64,000 bases of DNA from Brienomyrus brachyistius (lineage: Eukaryota > Chordata > Actinopteri > Osteoglossiformes > Mormyridae). A program made the translations under genes and the position numbers. The DNA lies in NCBI RefSeq assembly GCF_023856365.1, contig NC_064539.1, positions 31,780,482 to 31,844,481 on the forward strand. Direction: 5' to 3'. The notes under the pieces are model-generated. The model saw only the letters and a list, made by a program, of their open reading frames with translations. It was not told where the DNA came from and did not search any database. Below are positions 1 through 13,437 of the stretch, in pieces (position 1 is the first letter of the stretch; every line of letters begins with the position of its first letter).

Positions 1-1735
1 TGCAAGAACCCAGGGAAGGCTGGGTTTAGTGGACCAGAACCAGGTGAGAACCCAGGGAAAGTTGGGTTTAAATTATGGCGCAACACCACAATCTAGATCA
101 CAACACAACCTTCAAGAGCCCATATCCACACACAGTGTGCAGAAAACAGATGGTTAGATGGCCTCAGTCATTAGGAGAGGAGGTGTTAAGGTGAGCTGTG
201 ACTGGTGGCAGGCACAGCACGTAACAGGCTCCTATACGCCCCTGTGGGAGTTAGTGGTGGGGCTAGGATGGGTACTCACGGGACGGGGGTCTCGCTGGAG
301 CCTGGGAGGAGGGGGCCGTGGGGGTGGCACTCGTGCAGGCTGCACCAGAGACACACCCAGCAGTCAGACGGTCAGGGAGGGGATGGTCCGAAATGGTCAC
401 ACACACACAGCTCTTAGACACACAATCCACTTCACAAGGTGACCCATCACATCTGAAGCACAGAACCACTGCCTGTTCATGGCCTTCAAGAAGCCATGCT
501 GTGAAAGCTGCCATGAAACCAGAAGCGGCTTCCCCATGAGCTGCAGAATCACGTTCATCATCATGAGAGTGTCCTACCGAATGAACAGAGTAGGGTACCG
601 GACTGTATTACAACTCAGATTTCAGTGCCCCTAAAATGCCTGAGTTGATTGAAATATTTGCCCTAGGATCAGAACACGAAAATGTGAAGCCTCTTATTTT
701 CAACAACATACACAGAACTACAGCAACTGCCGTGCAAATATGCAATAACCAGCCTCTAACGTCTAACCACCTGGCCATTTAAGCTGAACCCTAAACACCA
801 ACCAAAACCACATGCATAGCCCAAAGTCTATGACAGAGCCTAACCACGACCAATGAACTGATCTGCATTGAAATGGCAATGGCCAGAGGGAAGCCCAGCA
901 AAGACTGACGCATTTTAGGAAAAAATGCAAAGTCAACATGGATGGATGGACAGTCTGGGCCTTTCAGCTATACCACACGAACCCCTCGGCTTTTGTGTCA
1001 TGAGCGGATCAACAAGTGGTCGTCAGGCCAACCAATCGCCCCTTATGTTTCTATGGATACCGGAGCAGGCTAATGTTGCTAAGCGCCACCTTCCCATGAA
1101 CATTTAGTCCCCTTCAGGAAAACATTTTCATCGTTTTCTCGCTGAAGACCTCAGCTAATGAGGAGGGCATGGGGAGAGGCTGGCGGTACCAACTTAATAA
1201 ACTCCTTCTTCATCACTTTCAGCATGTCGGCGAAGAGGGGAGGGTTAGGGTTAGACCATCTCAAAGAGAAGTCCATTCCCTACACCCAGGCTTATCTTAA
1301 GGCTGGTAGCATATCACAAGTGTGGACCCACCCCCACGCCCCACCCCCACATCTGCGGACCTGCGTTCTTACCGCTTCCCCGCATCTTCAGACCCACTGC
1401 CCCCAGGTCAGCAAACCCACATTCTCATCCCACCCCTTTGGAAACACATTCTTGCTCCCCCCACATCTTCCGATCAACACTCTCATACCTTCCCCATACT
1501 TTCAACCTGCCCCCGCATCGGCAGACCCACCCTTTCACGCCACCCCTCAGACCCTGCGTCTAAAAATCCACCCCCTTGATCCAGCCCCCATGTCTGCAGA
1601 CCCATGCTCTCGCCTACCCACCCCCCCGATCTTTGAACCCTACTTGCGGCCCGTCCCTACGCACTCGCCACACACCCACATCTCACTCAAACTCAAAAGT
1701 CTCCCAAGCATTGCCCTGTACAGGTCCCTGCCCAC
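1..1735 (-). other. dennd1a: dennd1a intron 19, partial; no exon recognised
   Basis: This lies downstream of the last recognised dennd1a exon. I looked on the minus strand for the next expected segment (beginning VRPP in the vertebrate protein) and did not find it, so the gene must continue beyond the left edge. Two near-identical copies of a short sequence containing GAACCCAGGGAA lie at about 6-27 and 47-69. From about 1320 to 1670 the plus strand is rich in CCCCAC and carries a degenerate repeat around the words CCACATCT and CAGACCCAC. Nothing else is recognised. Confidence 0.6.
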
Positions 1736-1867
1736 CTGCCCAAAGTGCACAGTGATTGGCCGGCGCTCATCCCAGGTTCGGGACTCCTTCCGGTCAGTAG
1801 AGGGCGATACAGCTGCACGTGGCTGCAGGTCCTCAGCAGCATTGCCGTACCCATTCTCCGTCAGATC
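1736..1867 (-). CDS. dennd1a: dennd1a exon 19
   Basis: 132 nt, residues 450-493, phase 0 at both ends. The acceptor is TTTCCAG and the donor CAG|GTGGGC. It starts DLTENG, like the mammalian DIAENG, and ends in the conserved [12 protein letters not shown]. The middle, with several S, P and A residues, is poorly conserved, as expected beyond the DENN domain. This is the last exon I can place. Confidence 0.92.
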
Positions 1868-4800
1868 CTGGAAAGTAGGAAGGCGAGTGTCACGTGACCA
1901 GGGCCAGACTGTCGGGGTTTGACTGGCACATCAGCTGGCCAATAAGAACAGCTGATATCAGGGTTGCAGAATTTTCCCCACTAATAAGACACCAGTGATG
2001 TTTAAGCATAGTTTATGGGAAAGGAGCTTCCTGTAATTTAACTTAGTAAAGTTGACCAGGGGTGTTTGTGTAAGGTAGTAAAAGTTACACCTAAATTACT
2101 AGTTTTATACATCTGATTTGACTTTGAAGTCGACATCATACCAGCCAGTAAAGCACTATTTAACGAACCCTATTGGTGTCCGGTTAATTTTTGACCATGT
2201 AAAATGATATATTATAAAGTCGATTATTACAGGTAATATTATTTTTAGCTACTTGCTTTAATGCATATTGGCACAGTAAGGGTCAAACAGTATTTCATGC
2301 GTATGAGCTCTGATGGCCGTATGGGTGTAGGTGGGAAACCACCCTTCAGCAACGCCGGCTCCCCCTGTAGGCTACAGCACGCCTCTGCAATTCTCTCGCG
2401 GCTGAGTGCTACATGCCTTCTGCTTCAGCCGGCTCTTCACCTCCTTGATTCCCATCTTTGCGTGATCTTTCGCCTGTGGGTGAAAAGCACGACCCTGTCA
2501 ACACTGGCTCACACCAGCATGGTGGGCCGAATGTTCACAGGTTCACAGGGAAGTGAATAAGCTGAACATGTCAGAGGCTCCAGGGAAGGAGAGAAAGTCA
2601 CCGTGGAAAAGGTCATACTTACAAACTTGTAGACGGTCTTCATGGCTGGGTTGGCCTTGGTTTTCACTGTGTTGAAAATGGCACCACTGCCTTTCTGAGG
2701 GACACAGACACAGCTTATCAGAACAAAGGAGACATGGCGGTGGCGGGGGGCACAGCCTTCAGACAGGCTGGGCTGTGGGGATGTTATGGAGAGGTGGGCT
2801 CACACTGCAGTCAGGGGGGAGCCGCGAACCCGGGGCAAGCCCATGAGGTCATGGACAGAACATGCAAACAGCACGCACACGCACGACCAGGGGCCTGATC
2901 TGAGCACACATGCCCCGAGTACAGTGGGGCACGCACACACACGACCAGGGGCCTGATCTGAGCAGACATGCCCCGAGTATAGTGGGGCACGCACGCGCAC
3001 GACCAGGGGCCTGATCTGAGCAGACATGCCCCAAGTACAGTGGGGCACGCACGCGCACGACCAGGGGCCTGATCTGAGCAGACATGCCCCGAGTACAGTG
3101 GGGCACGCACACGCACGACCAGGGGCCTGATCTGAGCACACATGTCCTGAGTACAGTGGGGCACGCACACGCACGACCAGGGGCCTGATCTGAGCACACA
3201 TGCCCCGAGTACAGTGGGGCACGCACACACACGACCAGGGGCCTGATCTGAGTACACATGCCCCGAGTACAGTGGGGCACGCACGCGCACGACCAGGGGC
3301 CTGATCTGAGCAGACATGCCCCGAGTACAGTGGGGCACGCACACGCACGACCAGGGGCCTGATCTGAGCACACATGTCCTGAGTACAGTGGGGCACGCAC
3401 ACGCACGACCAGGGGCCTGATCTGAGCACACATGCCCCGAGTACAGTGGGGCACGCACACACACGACCAGGGGCCTGATCTGAGCACACATGTCCTGAGT
3501 ACAGTGGGGCACGCACACGCACGACCAGGGGCCTGATCTGAGCACACATGCCCCGAGTACAATGGGGCACGCACACGCACGACCAGGGGCCTGATCTGAG
3601 CACACATGTCCTGAGTACAGGGGGGCACGCACACACACGACCAGGGGCCTGATCTGAGCACACATACCCCAAGTACAGTGGGGCACGCACACGCACGACC
3701 AGGGGCCTGATCTGAGCACACATGCCCCGAGTACAGTGGGGCACGCACACGCACGACCAGGGGCCTGATCTGAGCACACATACCCCAAGTACAGTGGGGC
3801 ACGCACACGCACGACCAGGGGCCTGATCTGAGCACACATGTCCTGAGTACAGTGGGGCACGCACACACACGACCAGGGGCCTGATCTGAGCACACATGTC
3901 CTGAGTACAGTGGGGCACGCACACACACGACCAGGGGCCTGATCTGAGCACACATGCCCCAAGTACAGTGGGGCACGCACACGCACGACCAGGGGCCTGA
4001 GCTGAGCACACATGTCCTGAGTACAGTGGGGCACGCACACACACGACCAGGGGCCTGATCTGAGTACACATGCCCCGAGTACAGTGGGGCACGCACGCGC
4101 ACGACCAGGGGCCTGATCTGAGCAGACATGCCCCGAGTACAGTGGGGCACGCACACGCACGACCAGGGGCCTGATCTGAGCACACATGTCCTGAGTACAG
4201 TGGGGCACGCACACGCACGACCAGGGGCCTGATCTGAGCACACATGCCCCGAGTACAGTGGGGCACGCACACACACGACCAGGGGCCTGATCTGAGCACA
4301 CATGTCCTGAGTACAGTGGGGCACGCACACGCACGACCAGGGGCCTGATCTGAGCACACATGCCCCGAGTACAATGGGGCACGCACACGCACGACCAGGG
4401 GCCTGATCTGAGCACACATGTCCTGAGTACAGGGGGGCACGCACACGCACGACCAGGGGCCTGATCTGAGCACACATACCCCAAGTACAGTGGGGCACGC
4501 ACACGCACGACCAGGGGCCTGATCTGAGCACACATGCCCCGAGTACAGTGGGGCACGCACACGCACGACCAGGGGCCTGATCTGAGCACACATACCCCAA
4601 GTACAGTGGGGCACGCACACGCACGACCAGGGGCCTGATCTGAGCACACATGTCCTGAGTACAGTGGGGCACGCACACACACGACCAGGGGCCTGATCTG
4701 AGCACACATGCCCCAAGTACAGTGGGGCACGCACACGCACGACCAGGGGCCTGAGCTGAGCACACATGTCCTGAGTACAGTGGGGCACGCACACACACGA

Positions 4801-7800
4801 CCAGGGGCCTGATCTGAGCACACATGCCCCAAGTACAGTGGGGCACGCACACGCACGACCAGGGGCCTGATCTGAGCACACATGTCCTGAGTACAGGGGG
4901 GCACGCACACGCACGACCAGGGGCCTGATCTGAGCACACATGTCCTAAGTACAGTGGGGCACGCACACGCACAACCAGGGGCCTGATCTGAGCACACATG
5001 TCCTGAGTACAGTGGGGCACGCACACGCACGACCAGGGGCCTGATCTGAGCACACATGCCCCAAGTACAGTGGGGCACGCACACGCACAACCAGGGGCCT
5101 AATCTGAGCACACATGTCCCGAGTACAGTGGGGCACGCACACGCACGACCAGGGGCCTGATCTGAGCACACATGTCCCGAGTACAGTGGGGCACGCACAC
5201 ACACGACCAGGGGCCTGATCTGAGCACACATGCCCCAAGTACAGTGGGGCACGCACACGCACGACCAGGGGCCTGATCTGAGCACACATGTCCTGAGTAC
5301 AGTGGGGCACGCACACGCACGACCAGGGGCCTGATCTGAGCACACATGCCCCAAGTACAGTGGGGCACGCACACGCACAACCAGGGGCCTAATCTGAGCA
5401 CACATGTCCCGAGTACAGTGGGGCACGCACACACACGACCAGGGGCCTGATCTGAGCACACATGCCCCAAGTACAGTGGGGCACGCACACGCACGACCAG
5501 GGGCCTGATCTGAGCACACATGCCCCGAGTACAGTGGGGCACGCACACGCACGACCAGGGGCCTGATCTGAGCACACATGTCCCGAGTACAGTGGGGCAC
5601 GCACACGCACGACCAGGGGCCTGATCTGAGCACACATGTCCCGAGTACAGTGGGGCACGCACACGCACGACCAGGGGCCTGATCTGAGCACACATGTCCC
5701 GAGTACAGGGGGACATGCAGCATCACACTGACCTTTACTGTCGAGAGCCACTGATGGTAACTCTTATCACTACCTGGGGAAGACAAAAAGGGAGCTATCA
5801 GAGCACGTCTCGGGGAGGGAGGGGGAGGGCGAGCGGGGGCAACATTATGCCATATAAGGACTCACCAGCATACTCTCCCATGTTGATCTCTTCCTCAAAG
5901 ACATCACTGAAGCCCTCCCCAGAGTTCAGCAGCTCCAGCCGGCCATCTATGAACTTCAGGGAAGAAAGAAGCTGCGAGGAGGACCCCCAGGCCACCCTGC
6001 CCCACGCCCGCCCAGACCCTGCCCCACTTCACCCCACCGCGCCCCACTTTGCCCTGCTCCACCCCGCACGCAGCCCTGTACCTGTTTGAACAGTTGCAGC
6101 TGGATGGCGTTCTGCAGGAACTGCCTCATGGAACTGGAGCGGTGCGTGACGAAGGCTTCCTCACTGAAGGTGATTGGCTCCTCCTGGGGACGACACCCTC
6201 ACTCGTCAGCCACGAGCTCCACACCCACACTGACACGGTCCAAAAGCAAACACCTTTGGAAACATTTATACACAAATTCCAGGGATCTCCAGTCATGGGG
6301 TCCCAGGTGGGAGTGACCAAAGTGACATTCCTGCCAACTGGGCCCACATGCTTTCCATCATTAAGTGACACACAGCCCCAGGTGTCCTGGGGAGCTACTA
6401 GGATGAGACAGAGCTGGGCCTGGAGGTGTTGGGGCCCTGCTGTTGGGCCCTAGTGGGAGGTACAATATCCATCAGCAGGAAGAACTTGGAAGAGTAAGAA
6501 AGCTGTTTGGAATGTGGCCACAAAGACCACCAGCCCACTGTGGCCAGACATCTATGCGACCAGCCCAATCTGACCCTTAACATGTCCAAACGAAGTTCCA
6601 GAACCTCATTCCAGCGAACATTACATTCCTCCTTCCACCCCATCCATCCATCCATCCATCCTTCTATCCATCCATCTCCTCAGATGAGAATTCAGGGAAT
6701 CTCTGAATAACAAAATCTAAGAGACACTTATTTGCATCATATAAAAAAAAGCATGCAAAATAAATGTAAAAAATATATCATAACAATAATAATGAAGCAA
6801 GTCCTGTCTAAATCCCATGTTCTCGACTAACAAGCGATAAACAGCCTTACTGTCAAGAGGAGCAAGGGGGCGCTACTGAGCAAGCCGTCCCTAGAAGCAG
6901 GAAGGCATCCCAGCACCATATCATGAGAAACTTGTGCAAGGTGACTAAGCGTTTGGTTCATTAATTAAATGGCGCCGCCACCAAATGCTAACAAAGAGTA
7001 TAGTGTGATCACAGGCCAGGAGGCGCACACACAACCCAGGTGCTGCAACCTGTAGCCCCTTAGCAAAAACAAGGCTTGCTCGTTAATGAGGTTAATTAGG
7101 CCTTATGGAAGCTGATGTGGCATCACCTGAGGCTTCTCTGGGCTAATGACGAGGCGGGGGACCCCCAAGCCCACCCTCCCGACAAAACACAAAAAACGCC
7201 TTACGATTCTGCCACGGTTAAGGAGGAAAAAGAAAATAGGTTGTTAAGCCAGATGCTATAAAAAGGTACTTTCTTATATGCATGCTTTTAGGCTAATATG
7301 TACTTTCACTCTGTGGACGAATCACTTTCATTGCCTACCCTCGAGGGGGCAGTGTTGTGTCAGAAATGGGGTGTGCTGTTCCAGGTTGAGCATGGGATGT
7401 GTACTTTTCATCAGCTGGGCTGATGTTACTGAGAGCTGTAGGGCCCACAGACATTCTCATTACAAACCCCAGGGGTTCAGGCTGGGGCATCACAATGCTC
7501 CAGTCACACACTACAAATTATTCAGATACACTAATTAGCCAAACTTTCATGTCTCTGCACGGCGGGAGGGCACCGGAGTACGTGGAGGAACCCATGTGAC
7601 GCAGGGAGAACATGCCAACTGCACACACGCATTATGAATCACACGTCCATCCCTGGGGTTGTGAGGACACAGGGCTGCCCACTGCCACACGTTTATATAC
7701 ACAAAGCATTTCTCACACAAGCACGTTTTATATATGACAGAGAAACCTGAGGTTTCTCCCATGATTCCCGGCGCCTCACACCCTCACCGGCTCGATGTGC

Positions 7801-10800
7801 AGAGCATTCCGGTAGCTTCCGAACAACGCAGCCTGCGCTTTAAGGAATGCACGGGCCACGCCATCCCCTGTGGTGGTGGACACCTTCTTCAGCCGGCTCT
7901 TCAGGGAGGAGACCTTGGGGGGGGCGGGGGGGGACAGATCACATGTTAAGGGCAGACCGTGACTGTTGTTCATACCCTGAGCACAGACTCAGAGTGTTCT
8001 CCGCACACCACGCGCAGACTCGGAGACGTTCTCCTACACTAAGCACACAATAAGACCGTACTCCCTAGACTGAACTTAAACTACACACATCCTACACACA
8101 TAAAATGACAAACATCACATTACTGAATGAGTTAACGTGTGTTATGGCCCATTTTTGTTTCAACTGTGACCCTCCCTGTGTCTTTAATCTGCTAATTAAG
8201 CAGACTGACAGCCCCCCCAACTCCAATGAAAGTGGAGGAGAGGAGTGCTTACATACAATGTGGGTTTTGGTGGCCTGGTCTCAGTCTGGTCTCCCACAGC
8301 TGGACCAGCAAAGTCTGTATGGCCTCTGGTACCTTTATAACGTGAAGGTGAGCATGAGGGACCTGCAGGTTGTTCTGACATCACACTCTCCACTACTCGT
8401 ATTTTGAGACTCTCTAATCTGAAAACAGCTAAAGTGGAGAATTGAGTTAACCTGGGGGAGGCTGAGCCCCACCAGTCCCTGGGTCTCCAACTTGGAGAAA
8501 TCCAATGGCAGAAGACGAGGCAGAGGAACCTTCACAGAAGGCTTTAGAAGAGATCAGACTGTCCAGCAATATGGGATCAGGCAGGCAGAAGCTGCCTCAG
8601 AAGGTGTGAGTGTGAAGATGAAGGTAGCGGGTGTGGTGGATGGAGGGATGGATGATGGGGTGCGAAATGAGGGCATGATGCTGCCGTGTGATGAACATGG
8701 CGGCCGACTTCGGCCTGGACTCAGTACTGCCTCAAACAGCTGCATGACTGGACCATCGTCACCCCAAGTCTGTGCTTTTTGTGACGACTGTTACCTCTGA
8801 CCCAGTCTCAGTCTCATCTCCAAGTGGCCTGTTATCATCCTTACTCCAAGTTTTTGGTTTACAGATACCTTCCCATTGGCTGCCGATAGTTGTGTGGCTG
8901 GTTTCTGCTCATATATACACTACTAATTACAGAGTCATACTTGTTATTGTATTCTAAGGGGTCAGTGATTATGTCATTTAATTAATCTAATTACATCGGC
9001 CACTTTTAATAGGTAATGTGATTTGTGACAAACTTGCCTGAAGTACGATACTTATAATACAAGCATAAGTAATGGATAAACAAAAAAGATAGAAAACCAG
9101 ACAGACAAGACAAAGAGTCAAAGACAGAGAGACTGACAGGACAGGAGAGGAGAGGAGAGGACAAACAGGAGAGGAGAGGACAGGAAGGAACAGATGCAGA
9201 AGAAAAATGGTACAAGAAGGGTTACAAAGGATAAGACAAGAAAGACGAGACAGGACTGATAAGACAGAATCAGAATCAGAAGCCTTTTTATTAGCCAAGT
9301 ATGTTACCATACAAGGAATTTGCCTAATTCAGACAGGAGAGGACAGACAGAACATGAGGGGTTAGACTGGACAAGACAGATGTGACAGAACAGATGGGAC
9401 ACAACAGACGAGAGAACAGATGGACTGGACAGGAGGAGTTAGACAAGAGAAGATTGACGAGCTGGTGGTGGACAGAGAGGGAAGGACAAACAGGACAGGG
9501 GAGGATAGACTGGACAAGACAAGAGGGGACAGATGGGATATAATGGATGAGACAGAACATATGGGACAGGACAGGACAGACAGGCGAGGAGAGGACGAGA
9601 GAGAACTGATGGGACAGGAGAGACAAGCGAGGAGAGGACGAGAGAGAACTGATGGGACAGGAGAGACAGGCGAGGAGAGGACGAGAGAGAACTGATGGGA
9701 CAGGAGAGACAGGCGAGGAGAGGACGAGAGAGAACTGATGGGACAGGAGAGACAGGCGAGGAGAGGACGAGAGAGAACTGATGGGACAGGAGAGACAGGC
9801 GAGGAGAGGACGAGAGAGAACTGATGGGACAGGAGAGACAGGCGAGGAGAGGACTAGAGAGAACTGATGGGACAGGAGAGACAGGCGAGGAGAGGACGAG
9901 AGAACTGATGGGACAGGAGAGACAGGCGAGGAGAGGACGAGAGAGAACTGATGGGACAGGACAGACAGGCGAGGAGAGGACTAGAGAGAACTGATGGGAC
10001 AGGACAGACAGGCGAGGAGAGGACTAGAGAGAACTGATGGGACAGAACAGACAGGCGAGGAGAGGACGAGAGAGAACTGATGGGACAGGAGAGACAGGCG
10101 AGGAGAGGACGAGAGAGAACTGATGGGACAGGAGAGACAGGCGAGGAGAGGACGAGAGAGAACTGATGGGACAGGAGAGACAGGCGAGGAGAGGACTAGA
10201 GAGAACTGATGGGACAGGAGAGACAGGCGAGGAGAGGACGAGAGAGAACTGATGGGACAGGAGAGACAGGCGAGGAGAGGACGAGAGAGAACTGATGGGA
10301 CAGGAGAGACAGGCGGGGAGAGGACGAGAGAGAACTGATGGGACAGGACAGACAGGCGAGGAGAGGACTAGAGAGAACTGATGGGACAGGACAGACAGGC
10401 GAGGAGAGGACTAGAGAGAACTGATGGGACAGGACAGACAGGCGAGGAGAGGACGAGAGAGAACTGATGGGACAGGACAGACAGGCGAGGGGAGGACGAG
10501 AGAGAACTGATGGGACAGGACAGACAGGCGAGGAGAGGACTAGAGAGAACTGATGGGACAGGACAGACAGGCGAGGAGAGGACGAGAGAGAACTGATGGG
10601 ACAGGACAGACAGGCGAGGGGAGGACGAGAGAGAACTGATGGGACAGGACAGACAGGCGAGGAGAGGACGAGAGAGAACTGATGGGACAGGACAGACAGG
10701 CGAGGAGAGGACGAGAGAGAACTGATGGGACAGGACAGACAGGCGAGGAGAGGACGAGAGAGAACAGATGGGACAGGACAGACAGGCGAGGAGAGGACGA

Positions 10801-13391
10801 GAGAGAACTGATGGGACAGGACAGACAGGCGGGGACTGACAGGACTGGAAAGACGGGACCAGAGAGGACAGACAGTGCCTTGTAGAGCACTCCACTTACC
10901 ACATCACTGGGAAGACTTTGGAGGTCATCAAAGGGTGTCTCCAAGGTGTTGGTGTCAACATTTAGGATGACCACATCCTCCAGGGCTACACCCTTCAGCT
11001 TCTGAAAGGAGACAGAGCAGAAAGAGGTCAAGCAAACAGGCACTATGCTGCGTCGTAACCCTGACAGCAATCCCAGCGTCAGAATGTTCCAGAACAGTCC
11101 ATCAAGGAGACATGGGCCTCTCACCTCCATCAGACTGGAATGCACTCCGATAAGGTAGGGCATGGGGGCACTGAAAGAGAACAGAGAGACTTGAACATAT
11201 GCAAAGTGTAATATGCAGACATGTAGGTACATAAACAGATACACACATATAAAAGCATTAAGGAGACAGATGGACATGAAGGGCACCATGGAGACAGACC
11301 AACACAAATGAATGCAAAGGGGTGTCATAAAGACTTACAGACACAAATAAACAAAAATGCAAGCAGTGGAGACAAACTAATACAAATGAACGTGAAGGGG
11401 TACAAAGGTGACAATACAGTCAAACAAACAAACATAAGAGCACCATGGAGACAAACAAACAAACACAAACAAATATGAAGAAGTGCAGTGAAGACTGACA
11501 GACACAAATAAATGCCGCCAGTGGAGACCGACAAATACAAACGAACATGATGGGGTGCCAGGGTGACAAGACAGAAACAAACACAAACGAATATGAAGGA
11601 GTGCCATGAAGACTGACAGACACAAACAAATGCAGGCGGTGGAGACCGACAAACACAAACGAACATGATGGGGTGCCAGGGTGACAAGACAGAAACAAAC
11701 ACAAACGAATATGAAGGAGTGCCATGAAGACTGACAGACACAAACAAATGCAGGCGGTGGAGACCGACAAACACAAACGAACATGATGGGGTGCCATGGT
11801 GACAGACTGACACAAACAAATGTGCAGGGGTGCTATTGAGACAGGGACACAAACTAATTGAAAAGAGCACTCTGGGAACAGACAAATACAAGTGAAGATA
11901 AAAGGGGCACCATGGAGGAAGACTGGTTCAGACAAATATGAAGCAGCATCATGGAGATGGAGAGACACAAAAGAACATAAATGAACGTGGTGGAGAGAGA
12001 CAGACACACAAACATGATGGGTCGCCATGGAAACAGATGGACACAAATGAGCATAAAGGACGATATCAATGAACAATATAATAGAGCATTGAGCATGGAG
12101 ACTGACAGACAAACAAGCATGTGGCTTGAAAGGGTGTCGTGGAGACAAACGTTCATGGGTAGACCTGCTCCGTCCAAATCGGCACGGCTGTGGCACACAG
12201 ATGGTGGACAGTGAGGGCTCCTAAAGCCTGGGCTTCAACACATGAACAAAATAATTGCCTCATTTTGTGCCCCCCTCACCCAGCCAAATATAACAGCACT
12301 AATTAAGTAACACTACTAATTAAGACCGGGCCCATCAGGTTGCCAGGAGATTAAAGAGGCACGCTTTCAGGCACAGCCACCTGAGGCATGCCATCCCATT
12401 CACAGAAAGGCAGGCTAATGACTGTCCGCATAAGCGGGGAGAATCACACTAATTAAGCCTCGCACCGCGTGCCATTAACCTATCGCTTTCTTCTGCAGAA
12501 CTCTTAATTAGCCTATCTGTGGAAATTACCAGTTCCACTACAGGGATTTTTAAAGACAGATCGTATGGCGTTGGTACGGAACAAACGTCCACAGGACGAT
12601 GAAGACGAACTAAGGGGCAATCATGACATAAATTAATGCAGCCTGGAAAGCATGCCATGCTTTGGCAGCGCCAGCCGATTTATTATCCCTGTTTTTGAGG
12701 ATTTGGACGTCACAGGCAGGTTAGATGGGGAACCATCTCACCCCCACAACCCACTGAAGGTTCACTGAGTCCCATCCCTAAAACCCCGGTGGTCTAGCAG
12801 GTCCACACCATCCGCTAATTATGTGTGCAAAGCGCATTAGAGAGCGGCTGGACACCTGCTGAGGGGGAACCGGGGGGGGGGGGGGGAAATCACACTGGAC
12901 CCTGAGCTACATTCCCCAGGGTGGAGGGAGGACTGTCCAACCCATTCACGCATTATGCCAAAGCTCAGCGAGCAGAAACACACAAACTGATTTTGGAACA
13001 CTCTGGATGAAAACTGACACAGATATCAAACAGCTGCAAGTCTAGGTACTGAAAGTCTCCCATGCTGGAAACACTTTCAGAATTTTCCGGGACCGCATGT
13101 GACTCTGGATGGCTCTGAGTGGGGCACTATAGGTAGATGAGCCGGTCCTCATCTGCGGAGCCAGCTCAACAAAGACAGGCCTGGCGGCCAATGGGATGAC
13201 TGATACCAGCGAGCAGTAGAAAGACACAACAGCTGGCCCGCCCATGCACCACAGGCAGGCAGGCAGGCAGACAGAGACAGACAGAGACAGACAGACAGAC
13301 AGAGACAGACAGACAGACAGACAGAGATAGACAGACAGACAGACAGAGAGACAGGCAGACAGAGATAGACAGGCAGACAGGCAGACAGGCA

Positions 13392-13437
<46 letters not shown>

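Larger units (their letters stand above)
6184..7787 (-). other. dennd1a: dennd1a intron 13
   Basis: A 1.6 kb intron. It holds a short (CATC)n run near 6642-6675, a candidate regulatory block at about 6955-7150, and a partial SINE at about 7560-7690. The rest shows nothing recognisable. Confidence 0.75.

Noticed and set aside
1..1735. Search for dennd1a exon 20 (VRPPRP...)
   Set aside because: No minus-strand segment with that peptide and a valid acceptor was found, so it presumably lies left of the window.
2800..5786. Cysteine-rich repeat ORFs of 700-990 codons on the minus strand
   Set aside because: All three frames encode the same shifted repeat, which follows from a stop-free 58-bp unit. 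Conserved exons flank it with good splice sites. The only real coding part is exon 16 at the end.
9420..10885. Arginine/aspartate-rich ORFs
   Set aside because: Generated by the 43-bp GA-rich repeat.
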